Positions 1 to 5,143 of a stretch of DNA of 5,143 bases are shown piece by piece. The DNA is from Thermoplasmata archaeon (GTDB lineage Archaea > Thermoplasmatota > E2 > DHVEG-1): contig QMSS01000110.1 of the NCBI GenBank assembly GCA_003649715.1, positions 1 to 5,143 on the forward strand, written 5' to 3'. The position numbers were made by a program, and so were the translations under genes. A model generated the notes under the pieces. It searched no databases. It had not been told where the DNA came from and saw only the letters and a list, made by a program, of their open reading frames with translations. How positions within the stretch are numbered: position 1 is the stretch's first letter; every line of letters starts with the position of its first letter.

Positions 1-1
1 C

Positions 2-778
2 AAAGTGGGGATACTGGCAAATTTTGGTCTCATTATCTTAGAAGAAATAGAAACTAAAATTTATTATGATGAAGCTCTAAAAACTGTCGTTACACCCGTT
101 TTTGAAGTTAGAGATGTAAATGGTAACATTATAAAAAAATACAATTCTTGGGTAGAATATAACGTAGATTATCAAGAAGGTAGAGAAGAACAAACTATGA
201 TAGCTGGAACTGAAGCCAAATACTTGGGAACTTTTGCAAGGATGGAATTTTGTTACTACAAAGATCGTTTCGTGCCAGTATTTGTAAATGTTAATCCCGC
301 ATTTTTTGTAAAAGAAGCAGAACATAAGGGAGAAATAACATCATTTGTAGAAAATGAAAGTGAGGCTTATGTTTCCCAAGCCAACTTATATTTTACTCAA
401 GGGGACTATGAATCTGCAAAGAACTATTACGAAAAGGCCAAAGAAGCGTATGAGCAAGAGGGTGATACTAAAAAAGCTTCAGAATGTAGGGAAAAGATCT
501 CTGAATGCGAAGAAAAGTTGAGAACGGAAACTCCTACCCCCACTACTACACTACCACCAACGACAGCAGCTCCCACTACACCATCACCTACTACATCCTT
601 ACCAGAAACACTTATTCCTCCCACAATAACTCCAACGACTCCACCATCAACGGCAATACCACCAGAGATAGAGAAGATCTCCGATCTCGAACTTCTCCGA
701 GCAATAGTCCTATGGACTAATGATGAGATTTCAGATCTTGAATTATTAGGAATTATTAGAAAATGGGCGACTGGTTAG
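2..778 (+). CDS. Partial secreted or surface protein with TPR-like hairpin, Thr/Pro linker and C-terminal SDLELL doublet
   Basis: The frame is open through the left edge and shows no signal peptide, so the true start is probably outside the window; the GTG at 5 is only the first possible start visible. Residues are numbered from that GTG. Residues 1-118 are beta-rich and match no family I recognise. Residues 119-172 form a helical hairpin with TPR character (ANLYFTQGDYESAKNYYEKA, then a second charged helix). Residues 174-220 are a Thr/Pro/Ser linker typical of surface proteins, and residues 225-257 are two 17-residue SDLELL units. The stop is TAG, followed one codon later by an in-frame TAA (782-784). 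The next gene starts 22 nt downstream, suggesting co-transcription. The role is unknown. The TPR hairpin suggests protein binding, and the C-terminal doublet shared with the two following genes suggests one common complex or attachment route. Confidence is high that it is coding and low on function. Confidence 0.85.
   Translation, partial: KVGILANFGLIILEEIETKIYYDEALKTVVTPVFEVRDVNGNIIKKYNSWVEYNVDYQEGREEQTMIAGTEAKYLGTFARMEFCYYKDRFVPVFVNVNPAFFVKEAEHKGEITSFVENESEAYVSQANLYFTQGDYESAKNYYEKAKEAYEQEGDTKKASECREKISECEEKLRTETPTPTTTLPPTTAAPTTPSPTTSLPETLIPPTITPTTPPSTAIPPEIEKISDLELLRAIVLWTNDEISDLELLGIIRKWATG
524..664 (+). other. Thr/Pro/Ser-rich low-complexity linker
   Basis: This segment encodes residues 174-220 of the first protein, almost entirely Thr, Pro, Ser and Ala (for example TPTPTTTLPPTTAAPTTPSP). 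On the + strand it is visibly rich in C and poor in G compared with the flanking coding sequence. Such linkers usually join a folded extracellular domain to a terminal anchoring or docking module and are often O-glycosylated. Here it separates the TPR-like hairpin from the SDLELL doublet. Confidence 0.85.
677..775 (+). repeat. SDLELL doublet, copy 1 (C-terminus of first protein)
   Basis: Residues 225-257 consist of two units. Unit A is ISDLELLRAIVLWTNDE and unit B is ISDLELLGIIRKWATG. The units are 17 residues apart (Ile225 to Ile242, Trp237 to Trp254). Each predicts one short amphipathic helix capped by Ser-Asp and ending in Trp. The pattern is like the helix of a dockerin repeat, but the Asp-rich calcium loop is absent. 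It matches the ends of the next two proteins. Confidence 0.85.
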
Positions 779-784
779 AATTAA

Positions 785-790
785 AAGGAG
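785..790 (+). promoter_or_regulatory. Shine-Dalgarno site for the 1224-residue protein
   Basis: The AAGGAG here lies 10 nt before the ATG at 801. Two nearer ATGs (791 and 794) are in another frame and do not lead into the long reading frame. The 801 start is preferred because it gives an immediate MRRK-hydrophobic signal peptide. Confidence 0.7.
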
Positions 791-800
791 ATGATGAAAA

Positions 801-3800
801 ATGAGGAGAAAGCTTTTGTGTTTGATCACAGTCGGTGTTTTAATAAGTAGCCTTGGATTTTTAAATATAATTTCTATAAATTTTACAGAAATTGAAGCAT
901 CTCCTCAAATTGGGTGGACTGCATTTAATCATGACGAAAAAAATAGTCGTTTATCAGAATCATTTGTACCTGAGAAAGTTTATCTAAAATGGGTAAATAA
1001 CTTTGATGATAATGCTTTTATGTTAAAACTAGGGATTTCTCCACCTTTAATTGCAGGGGATAAAATAATCGTGGCAGTAGAGGGTATTCCTTCAGAACAT
1101 TGGTCTGTACTACTGGGATGGCTCTTAGACTTACTTGGTGTGCCAACGCTACCGTCTTTACCTCCACCGCCCACAATTTGGAATGTATACTGTATGGATA
1201 TGGATAATTGTAATATTATTTGGCAGAAAACGTTTCCGGCTTGTGACATTGTCTTAACAGCTAACTCAGACAGAGTGTTTGTGGGCTCGGGTGGCCATGA
1301 CAATATTTTCTGGCCTTCAGGGGTTTTCTGCTTGGATATTAACAATGGAAAGGTAAAATGGTCTAACATCAAAGATATTGATATTAGTTCTCCACACGGA
1401 ATAACAATTGTTAATAATAAAATTTTTATTGATGGGGGGAATGAACGAAAATATCTATACTGTTTGAACGCTAAAAATGGCGAGGAAATTTGGAAATACA
1501 AAATAAGTAAGGATATTCATGACCACGTAAGGGGTCAGCCGGCTGTAATCGACGATAAAGTATTTTTTACTTCTAAAAATGGTTATCTCTACTGTATAGA
1601 TACCGATACGAAAAAGGAGATATGGCCTCCATGTAAAATTGGCTCTGAATTGACTTCGCCGGCGGTAGATAACGAGAGTATTTATATAGGTGCTAAGTAT
1701 CAACTATATTGTCTGGATCAAGAGACTGGAAATGAAATTTGGAAATATCCAAAAAAACCTGCCTCTGGCTATTTTTACGCCCCAACATTAACTAATGGCA
1801 ATAAACTTCTCGTCTACTATCATCCCCCATTGCTCTCTTCAGAAGTACCGAGAATCCTTTGTATAGATAGAAATGATGGTAGTAAGAAGTGGGAATTTGA
1901 AGTAGATCGGGAACCTGAACCGAATAACAAAGTAACAGCGACTGCCGATAACAAGGTACTTGTCTACTCAAAGAAAAAATTGCTGTGTTTAGATATTGCT
2001 ACTGGAAAAACCTTCTGGGAAAAGGATATAGAAATTTTAGATCCTAATGGCCTGTGTGTTGAAGGGATTTGCATAGATAGTCCGAGATTGGCAGGGGGGA
2101 ATATATTTCTAAGTCTTAAGCGTTCATGTATTTTCTACTTCGATACAATTATGGTATCTCTTGGGTCAGAAGGTCTTCCCATTAATTTTGATATGGTATC
2201 TCCCACAACGTCAGCTCCAGCAATTGTTGGCGACCCAAATGCCCCTGTGGAATTTAATGCTAAGGTGTCTACTGGGCTAGACCCAAAATATCGTCTTTTT
2301 CCTATCACATTCAATGTCAAAATTGGCGAAAAACTAGCCGATTTCCAGATATATCGCACTGATTTCGATGGAAATTACTACTTAAAGATAACACCACCAA
2401 AACATGACGAAGGATCGTACGACCTTAACATCAATGCTACTATTGGTGGAGTATCAGATTCCGACATTGAATTAGATGCCATACACTACACCAAAAACGT
2501 AGCCGTTATACCCGTAATAGACCGATCGGGCAGCATGGCATGGTACGGAAAACTAATTCATAATAGTAAGGGGCTATTAAGTTCTGAATGGACTAAAATT
2601 GATACTTTTGATATTGATTCTTCAGTTGATACTTTTGATATTGTTTTAGAGACGCAATATGAAGGTGAAGAATCATATTTACGAATAAAAAGTCCTTCTG
2701 GAACATGGTATGGCTATGATTATACAAATTCCCACTCGATCGATTATGTAAACGACACATATATCAAGTATAATAACGCTGAATTTATCGGGATATATCA
2801 GAGGAGTGATATAGAAATTGGGACATGGGAGGTGTATGCAAGGGGAAGTTCTGGTGGAAGGTATTCATTAGTAGTTGAAATGCCACCTATCAGGATAGAA
2901 AAAGCTAAAGATGATGTCAGGTATTTACTTAGCCAAATGGAAGATCAAGATCAGATTGGCTTGGTTTCATTTGCAGATGATGCTTCGTTGGATAGAGCTC
3001 TCACACCACTTGAGACAGAAAAAAATAGAGATTCTATGGAATCTGCTATAGATTCTCTAAATTCTAGTGGCGGAACAGCATTAGGTGATGGTCTCCGTGA
3101 GGCAATTTGGGAATTGAGTAATCGCGGGGCTTTTGCTACTCCTGTTATAATTTTATTTACCGATGGTATGTGGAACATGGGAGTTGATCCTATCCAAGAA
3201 GCGAACAGAGCTAAAGAAAGCAATATAAAAATTTATACAATTGGGCTTGGAAATGTCAACCATGCCTTGCTTCGAGAAATTGCTTCTATAACAAGCGGAA
3301 ATTATCTATATGCACCGAGTGCTTCCGAGCTAGGATCGCTCTATACATCAATAAAAGCATTGATGATGGGGGAATCAATTACAAATTCTGAAAATGGAGA
3401 GATAAAAGAAAGTGAAACAAACGAACAAAAAACTGTGATAGATTCCAGTATCTCAACGGCTAACTTTTCTATAAGCTGGAGTGGCAGTGACTTAGATTTG
3501 ACACTATTACGTCCAGATGGTAGTGAAATTAATCCTGAAGTTGCGGCAACAGACCCAAATGTAAAATATATAATCGGCACCAGTTATGAGATCTATAAAA
3601 TAAAGCATCCTATGCCCGGTGAGTGGACGATGAGGATATATGGAAAAGAGATTGCCAAACTAGAAGAATATACGGCAATGATAACAGCAAAAACAAATCT
3701 GACAATCCATATCTACACGAATAAAGATCAATATTCATTAAACGAGCCTATACAGATTATTACGTCTTTGTCAAAAGCAGGGGAGCCAATACAGGAAGCT

Positions 3801-4475
3801 GAGGTTGTGGCCATTATTGAAAATCCTGATGGAATCAAAGAACATCTTCCATTATACGACGATGGAACGCACGATGACAACATAGCATTAGATGGCATTT
3901 ATGCGAACTATTACACGAATACAAGGGTATCTGGAAACTATACTGTAACTATTCATGCATCAGGTATTCTGAGTCAGGAAATGTTTACTAGGAAAATAAA
4001 AAAATCTCTATATGTTTCTGACACACCCGAGGAGTCTATTTCAGTTGATTTGACATCGTGGAATGCCGGAACAATAACTCCGGGAGAGAATACTATTTCA
4101 GCATTTACTGTTAGTTCAACTTCGACAAGCAATGAGATAATAATGGTTTCTACAACAGATCTAATAAATGACTATGGAGATACCATAAGATCAGAGAATG
4201 TAATAGCAAGTCCGAGTATATATACGATTCCGGCAAATGGATCATATGTGTTTTATGGAATAATACATATTCCCAAGAACACAAAGTCAGGTAATTATGT
4301 TGGTAATATTATACTTACAAGTAGTATGAATTCAATTAGTGTCCCCATAATTCTTAATGTGGAACAGGGTGATATTTCCGATCTTGAACTCCTTCAGGCC
4401 ATAGTTCAATGGACCAATAGTGAATTATCTGATCTTGAACTTTTAGAAATAATTAGTCAATGGGCATATGAATAA
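801..4475 (+). CDS. Large secreted multidomain protein: PQQ-like beta-propeller, vWA with nested beta-domain, beta-sandwiches, C-terminal SDLELL doublet
   Basis: The protein has 1224 residues and starts at ATG 801, behind a good ribosome site. Domains in order: signal peptide (1 to about 33: MRRK, a hydrophobic core, then a likely cut near IEAS); PQQ/BamB-like propeller (about 39-450); Ig-like strand-rich domain (about 467-565); vWA (about 566-857) with MIDAS residues D574, S576, S578, T759 and D788; a beta-sandwich (about 876-965); a second (about 966-1070) with the LYDDGTHDD-type motif common beside vWA domains; a third (about 1081-1188); and the SDLELL doublet (1192-1224). I see no C-terminal transmembrane helix, so retention may depend on the doublet. 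The family pattern suggests an extracellular adhesin or scaffold binding ligand through a metal at the MIDAS. Enzymatic use of PQQ is unlikely to be inferable, because this propeller family is mostly structural. It lies 22 nt after one gene and 2 nt before the next, so it is probably in one operon with both. Confidence 0.95.
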   Translation: MRRKLLCLITVGVLISSLGFLNIISINFTEIEASPQIGWTAFNHDEKNSRLSESFVPEKVYLKWVNNFDDNAFMLKLGISPPLIAGDKIIVAVEGIPSEHWSVLLGWLLDLLGVPTLPSLPPPPTIWNVYCMDMDNCNIIWQKTFPACDIVLTANSDRVFVGSGGHDNIFWPSGVFCLDINNGKVKWSNIKDIDISSPHGITIVNNKIFIDGGNERKYLYCLNAKNGEEIWKYKISKDIHDHVRGQPAVIDDKVFFTSKNGYLYCIDTDTKKEIWPPCKIGSELTSPAVDNESIYIGAKYQLYCLDQETGNEIWKYPKKPASGYFYAPTLTNGNKLLVYYHPPLLSSEVPRILCIDRNDGSKKWEFEVDREPEPNNKVTATADNKVLVYSKKKLLCLDIATGKTFWEKDIEILDPNGLCVEGICIDSPRLAGGNIFLSLKRSCIFYFDTIMVSLGSEGLPINFDMVSPTTSAPAIVGDPNAPVEFNAKVSTGLDPKYRLFPITFNVKIGEKLADFQIYRTDFDGNYYLKITPPKHDEGSYDLNINATIGGVSDSDIELDAIHYTKNVAVIPVIDRSGSMAWYGKLIHNSKGLLSSEWTKIDTFDIDSSVDTFDIVLETQYEGEESYLRIKSPSGTWYGYDYTNSHSIDYVNDTYIKYNNAEFIGIYQRSDIEIGTWEVYARGSSGGRYSLVVEMPPIRIEKAKDDVRYLLSQMEDQDQIGLVSFADDASLDRALTPLETEKNRDSMESAIDSLNSSGGTALGDGLREAIWELSNRGAFATPVIILFTDGMWNMGVDPIQEANRAKESNIKIYTIGLGNVNHALLREIASITSGNYLYAPSASELGSLYTSIKALMMGESITNSENGEIKESETNEQKTVIDSSISTANFSISWSGSDLDLTLLRPDGSEINPEVAATDPNVKYIIGTSYEIYKIKHPMPGEWTMRIYGKEIAKLEEYTAMITAKTNLTIHIYTNKDQYSLNEPIQIITSLSKAGEPIQEAEVVAIIENPDGIKEHLPLYDDGTHDDNIALDGIYANYYTNTRVSGNYTVTIHASGILSQEMFTRKIKKSLYVSDTPEESISVDLTSWNAGTITPGENTISAFTVSSTSTSNEIIMVSTTDLINDYGDTIRSENVIASPSIYTIPANGSYVFYGIIHIPKNTKSGNYVGNIILTSSMNSISVPIILNVEQGDISDLELLQAIVQWTNSELSDLELLEIISQWAYE
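915..2150 (+). other. PQQ/BamB-like beta-propeller region, probably eight blades
   Basis: Residues about 39-450. The N-terminal WTAFNHDEKNSR...LKW stretch (W39-W64) is the usual entry into this family. Seven blades then carry the (Y/F/L)C(L/I/M)(D/N)...W signature: Cys131, 177, 221, 265, 304, 354 and 396, spaced 39-50 residues, each followed by a conserved Trp (IIW, VKW, EIW, EIW, EIW, KKW, TFW). A final strand (IFYFD) could close the ring with the N-terminal LKW. Blade 1 holds an unusual hydrophobic, proline-rich insertion (residues about 101-127). The fold is well supported by the repeats; the ligand is unknown. Confidence 0.85.
2496..3371 (+). other. von Willebrand factor A domain interrupted by a nested beta-domain
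   Basis: Residues about 566-857. The strand VAVIPVID leads into DRSGSM (MIDAS D574, S576, S578). The MIDAS Thr is T759 in SSGGTALGDGL, and the final Asp is D788 in ILFTDG. The later strand IKIYTIGLG is also typical. In a usual vWA the DxSxS motif is followed within about ten residues by helix 1; here helix 1 (RIEKAKDDVRYLL) starts at residue 698, after an insert of about 110 residues (585-694) with its own strand-rich character. All metal-binding positions are retained, so the domain is probably functional. Confidence 0.88.
2599..2643 (+). repeat. Short in-frame direct repeat inside the vWA insert
   Basis: The 18-mer TTGATACTTTTGATATTG occurs at 2599-2616 and again at 2626-2643, a period of 27 bp (nine codons), encoding DTFDI twice. 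It lies at the start of the nested domain, and the exact identity suggests a recent slippage or tandem duplication. Confidence 0.85.
4374..4472 (+). repeat. SDLELL doublet, copy 2 (C-terminus of the 1224-residue protein)
   Basis: Residues 1192-1224: unit A ISDLELLQAIVQWTNSE, unit B LSDLELLEIISQWAYE, with 17-residue spacing and Trp at the end of both helices. Unit B shares about 30 of 33 nt with the downstream gene (4425-4457 against 4607-4639), so these two copies are the closest relatives in the window. Confidence 0.88.
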
Positions 4476-4477
4476 AA

Positions 4478-4645
4478 ATGAAAAGAAAAATCTTAGTGAC
4501 TCTGGTCATTTTTGGTGTGATTTTAAGTGTTTTTTCTCCTGCTATAAATGCAGTAATTTCAGATGCAGAGCTTCTTGAGGCTATACAGCAAGGGGACAAC
4601 AATGAGTTATCCGATCTTGAACTTTTAGAAATTATCAGTAAGTAG
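4478..4645 (+). CDS. Secreted mini-protein: signal peptide plus SDLELL doublet only
   Basis: A 55-residue reading frame begins at ATG 4478, 2 nt after the preceding stop. There is no clear Shine-Dalgarno site, so translation is probably coupled. It opens with MKRK, a hydrophobic core (ILVTLVIFGVILSVF) and a good signal peptidase site (PAINA, cut after A25), resembling the MRRKLL...GVLIS start of the gene before it. The mature product would be about 30 residues: VISDAELLEAIQQGDNNE then LSDLELLEIISK. That is precisely the C-terminal doublet of the two upstream proteins with nothing else attached. The stop is TAG where the relatives have Trp; reading past it gives Val-Ser-Glu and TAA at 4655-4657, matching the relatives' Ala-Tyr-Glu-TAA end. 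It could be a functional peptide, a decaying duplicate of the large gene, or an amber-readthrough gene of 59 residues. That two ends of a secreted protein are kept in frame favours a real gene. Confidence 0.7.
   Translation: MKRKILVTLVIFGVILSVFSPAINAVISDAELLEAIQQGDNNELSDLELLEIISK
4556..4642 (+). repeat. SDLELL doublet, copy 3 (mini-protein), lacking both Trp residues
   Basis: Unit A is ISDAELLEAIQQGDNNE and unit B is LSDLELLEIISK. The Trp of unit A is replaced by Gly (GGG for TGG), and the Trp codon of unit B by TAG. The Ser-Asp caps, Leu-Leu pairs and 17-residue spacing are retained. Confidence 0.8.
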
Positions 4646-4684
4646 GTAAGTGAATAAATCGTGTTTATTAGCAAAAATCTATAA

Positions 4685-4703
4685 AAAAAGTAGTATACTT
4701 TTT
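4685..4703. terminator. AT-rich inverted repeat, possible bidirectional terminator
   Basis: AAAAAGTA (4685-4692) and TACTTTTT (4696-4703) form a perfect 8-bp inverted repeat with a 3-nt loop, between convergent genes. The + strand transcript would end in U5 and the - strand transcript in U7 (4683-4689). The stem is weak (A/U with one G-C pair), so the oligo-T runs may matter more than the hairpin, as in archaeal termination. Confidence 0.45.
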
Positions 4704-4714
4704 AAAATATCGGC

Positions 4715-4725
4715 AAAAGAAAAAA
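4715..4725 (-). terminator. Oligo-T terminator of the - strand gene
   Basis: Read on the - strand this is T6-C-T4, beginning 8 nt after the TAA stop at 4734-4736. A short U-rich run just past a stop fits archaeal intrinsic termination; a second T7 run follows at 4689-4683. Confidence 0.45.
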
Positions 4726-4733
4726 TGGAAAGT

Positions 4734-5143
4734 TTAAGGCATTGTAACCCCAGTGAGAGTTATTGATACCTTATCTGTTTTCTCCAGTTCGCCCCACCAG
4801 TATGTTTTTATAGTGACCTCCTTTTTCACCAATCCAATATCCGAGTACCAGTGATATCCTTCTTCTATCCATTCTGTCTTGCCCCAGTCTTCGTTATCAT
4901 ATGGAGAAAGAAAAATTATGGAATGCTTCATGTAGTACTTTACTCTTGCGCATCTGTAAGTTTTTCCTCCAGCCTCAATGTCTTCAAATCCTTCAACGTA
5001 TATCCTTCTTTCGTAGGTACCAATTCCTTGTGGAGCTTTGGAACCGTACCTAATACCCTCACCTAGTATCTCTAGATCGAATTTACCTGTATTGATCTTT
5101 TTCGCTCCTTTAACGAGTGGAAAAACAGATGATACGTGGGGTG
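4734..5143 (-). CDS. C-terminal part of a beta-rich, probably exported protein (truncated by window edge)
   Basis: The - strand frame is open from the right edge to TAA at 4734-4736, giving 135 residues; the start is outside the window. A Met at 4931 is internal, because in-frame coding continues upstream of it (KINTGKFDLEILGEGIRYGS, then YVEGFEDIEAGGKTYRCARV). The sequence is alternating and rich in Tyr, Trp, Gly, Lys and Glu, with a late EGYHWYSDIGLVKKE motif followed by beta strands. A WY-x(2-4)-GLVK(K/S)E turn after an EDIEAGGKTYxxxxV strand is typical of secreted or lipoprotein domains with a LolA/DUF3108-like half-barrel; that link is from memory of the pattern and is tentative. It is convergent with the + strand cluster, lacks the SDLELL doublet, and is probably a separate transcription unit. 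Confidence 0.8.
   Translation of the reverse strand, partial: PHVSSVFPLVKGAKKINTGKFDLEILGEGIRYGSKAPQGIGTYERRIYVEGFEDIEAGGKTYRCARVKYYMKHSIIFLSPYDNEDWGKTEWIEEGYHWYSDIGLVKKEVTIKTYWWGELEKTDKVSITLTGVTMP

Noticed and set aside
2..60. GTG at 5 as the true start of the first gene
   Set aside because: The frame is open to the window edge, no ribosome site is visible, and a protein with this C-terminal linker and tag should begin with a signal peptide, which is not seen here.
427..624. Gly/Val-rich - strand frame
   Set aside because: It is the reverse complement of the Thr/Pro linker (ACN and CCN codons read as Gly and Val), not a gene.
505..720. + strand frame rich in Ser, Thr, Asn and Tyr
   Set aside because: It is a frame-shifted reading of the same low-complexity linker and the doublet.
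677..775. Classical type I dockerin at the C-terminus
   Set aside because: The doublet has dockerin-like helices, but neither unit has the Asp/Asn-rich DxNxDG calcium loop, and the 17-residue spacing is too short. Only a resemblance is claimed.
980..1501. 173-residue reading frame on the - strand
   Set aside because: It lies wholly opposite the propeller region, whose repeats are clearly coded on the + strand. The - strand product shows no domain or repeat sense, and no ribosome site stands out.
4453..4674. 73-residue - strand frame across the mini-gene
   Set aside because: It is antisense to the mini-gene, whose signal peptide, cut site and doublet match its neighbours; the antisense product has no recognisable feature.
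4734..4931. Complete 65-residue - strand gene starting at the Met at 4931
   Set aside because: The same frame continues upstream without a stop to the right edge, with coherent beta-rich sequence, so this Met is internal.
4851..5066. 71-residue + strand frame
   Set aside because: It is a shadow of the - strand partial gene, which is open across the full 410 nt to the window edge.
1..5143. tRNA, rRNA, CRISPR array, insertion sequence or transposase
   Set aside because: No cloverleaf, regularly spaced direct repeats, terminal inverted repeats or transposase motifs were seen on either strand.

Overview
This AT-rich window looks like a piece of a prokaryotic chromosome, most likely from an archaeon. 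The hints are frequent ATA, AGA and AGG codons, a Thr/Pro-rich extracellular linker, and large secreted beta-propeller/vWA proteins of a kind common in uncultured Euryarchaeota. No marker gene settles the lineage, so this placement is tentative.

Layout. Three genes run on the + strand as a tight cluster. (1) The C-terminal part of a protein cut by the left edge (to 778) has a beta-rich region, a TPR-like helical hairpin, a Thr/Pro linker and a C-terminal doublet. (2) A 1224-residue secreted protein (801-4475) has a signal peptide, an apparent eight-bladed PQQ/BamB-like propeller, an Ig-like domain, a vWA domain with an intact MIDAS and a beta-domain nested inside it, three more beta-sandwich domains, and the same C-terminal doublet. 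(3) A 55-codon gene (4478-4645) encodes only a signal peptide plus the doublet. The spacings are 22 and 2 nt. After an 88-nt AT-rich convergent intergenic region, a - strand gene (4734 to the right edge) encodes the last 135 residues of another, probably exported, beta-rich protein.

The unifying feature is the C-terminal doublet. It is two 17-residue units of the form (I/L)SDLELLxxIxxW, present at the end of all three + strand proteins. It resembles a shortened dockerin without the calcium-binding loop and could be a docking, assembly or surface-retention tag. The third gene appears to release the doublet alone as a peptide of about 30 residues. Its amber stop codon sits exactly where the other copies have the final Trp, and the alignment continues past it to a shared Glu-TAA end. 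A working inference is that the cluster encodes a cell-surface assembly: a large adhesive/propeller protein, a TPR partner, and a mini-protein that caps, competes with or primes the same docking interaction. The sequence shows the shared module; the function is not shown.
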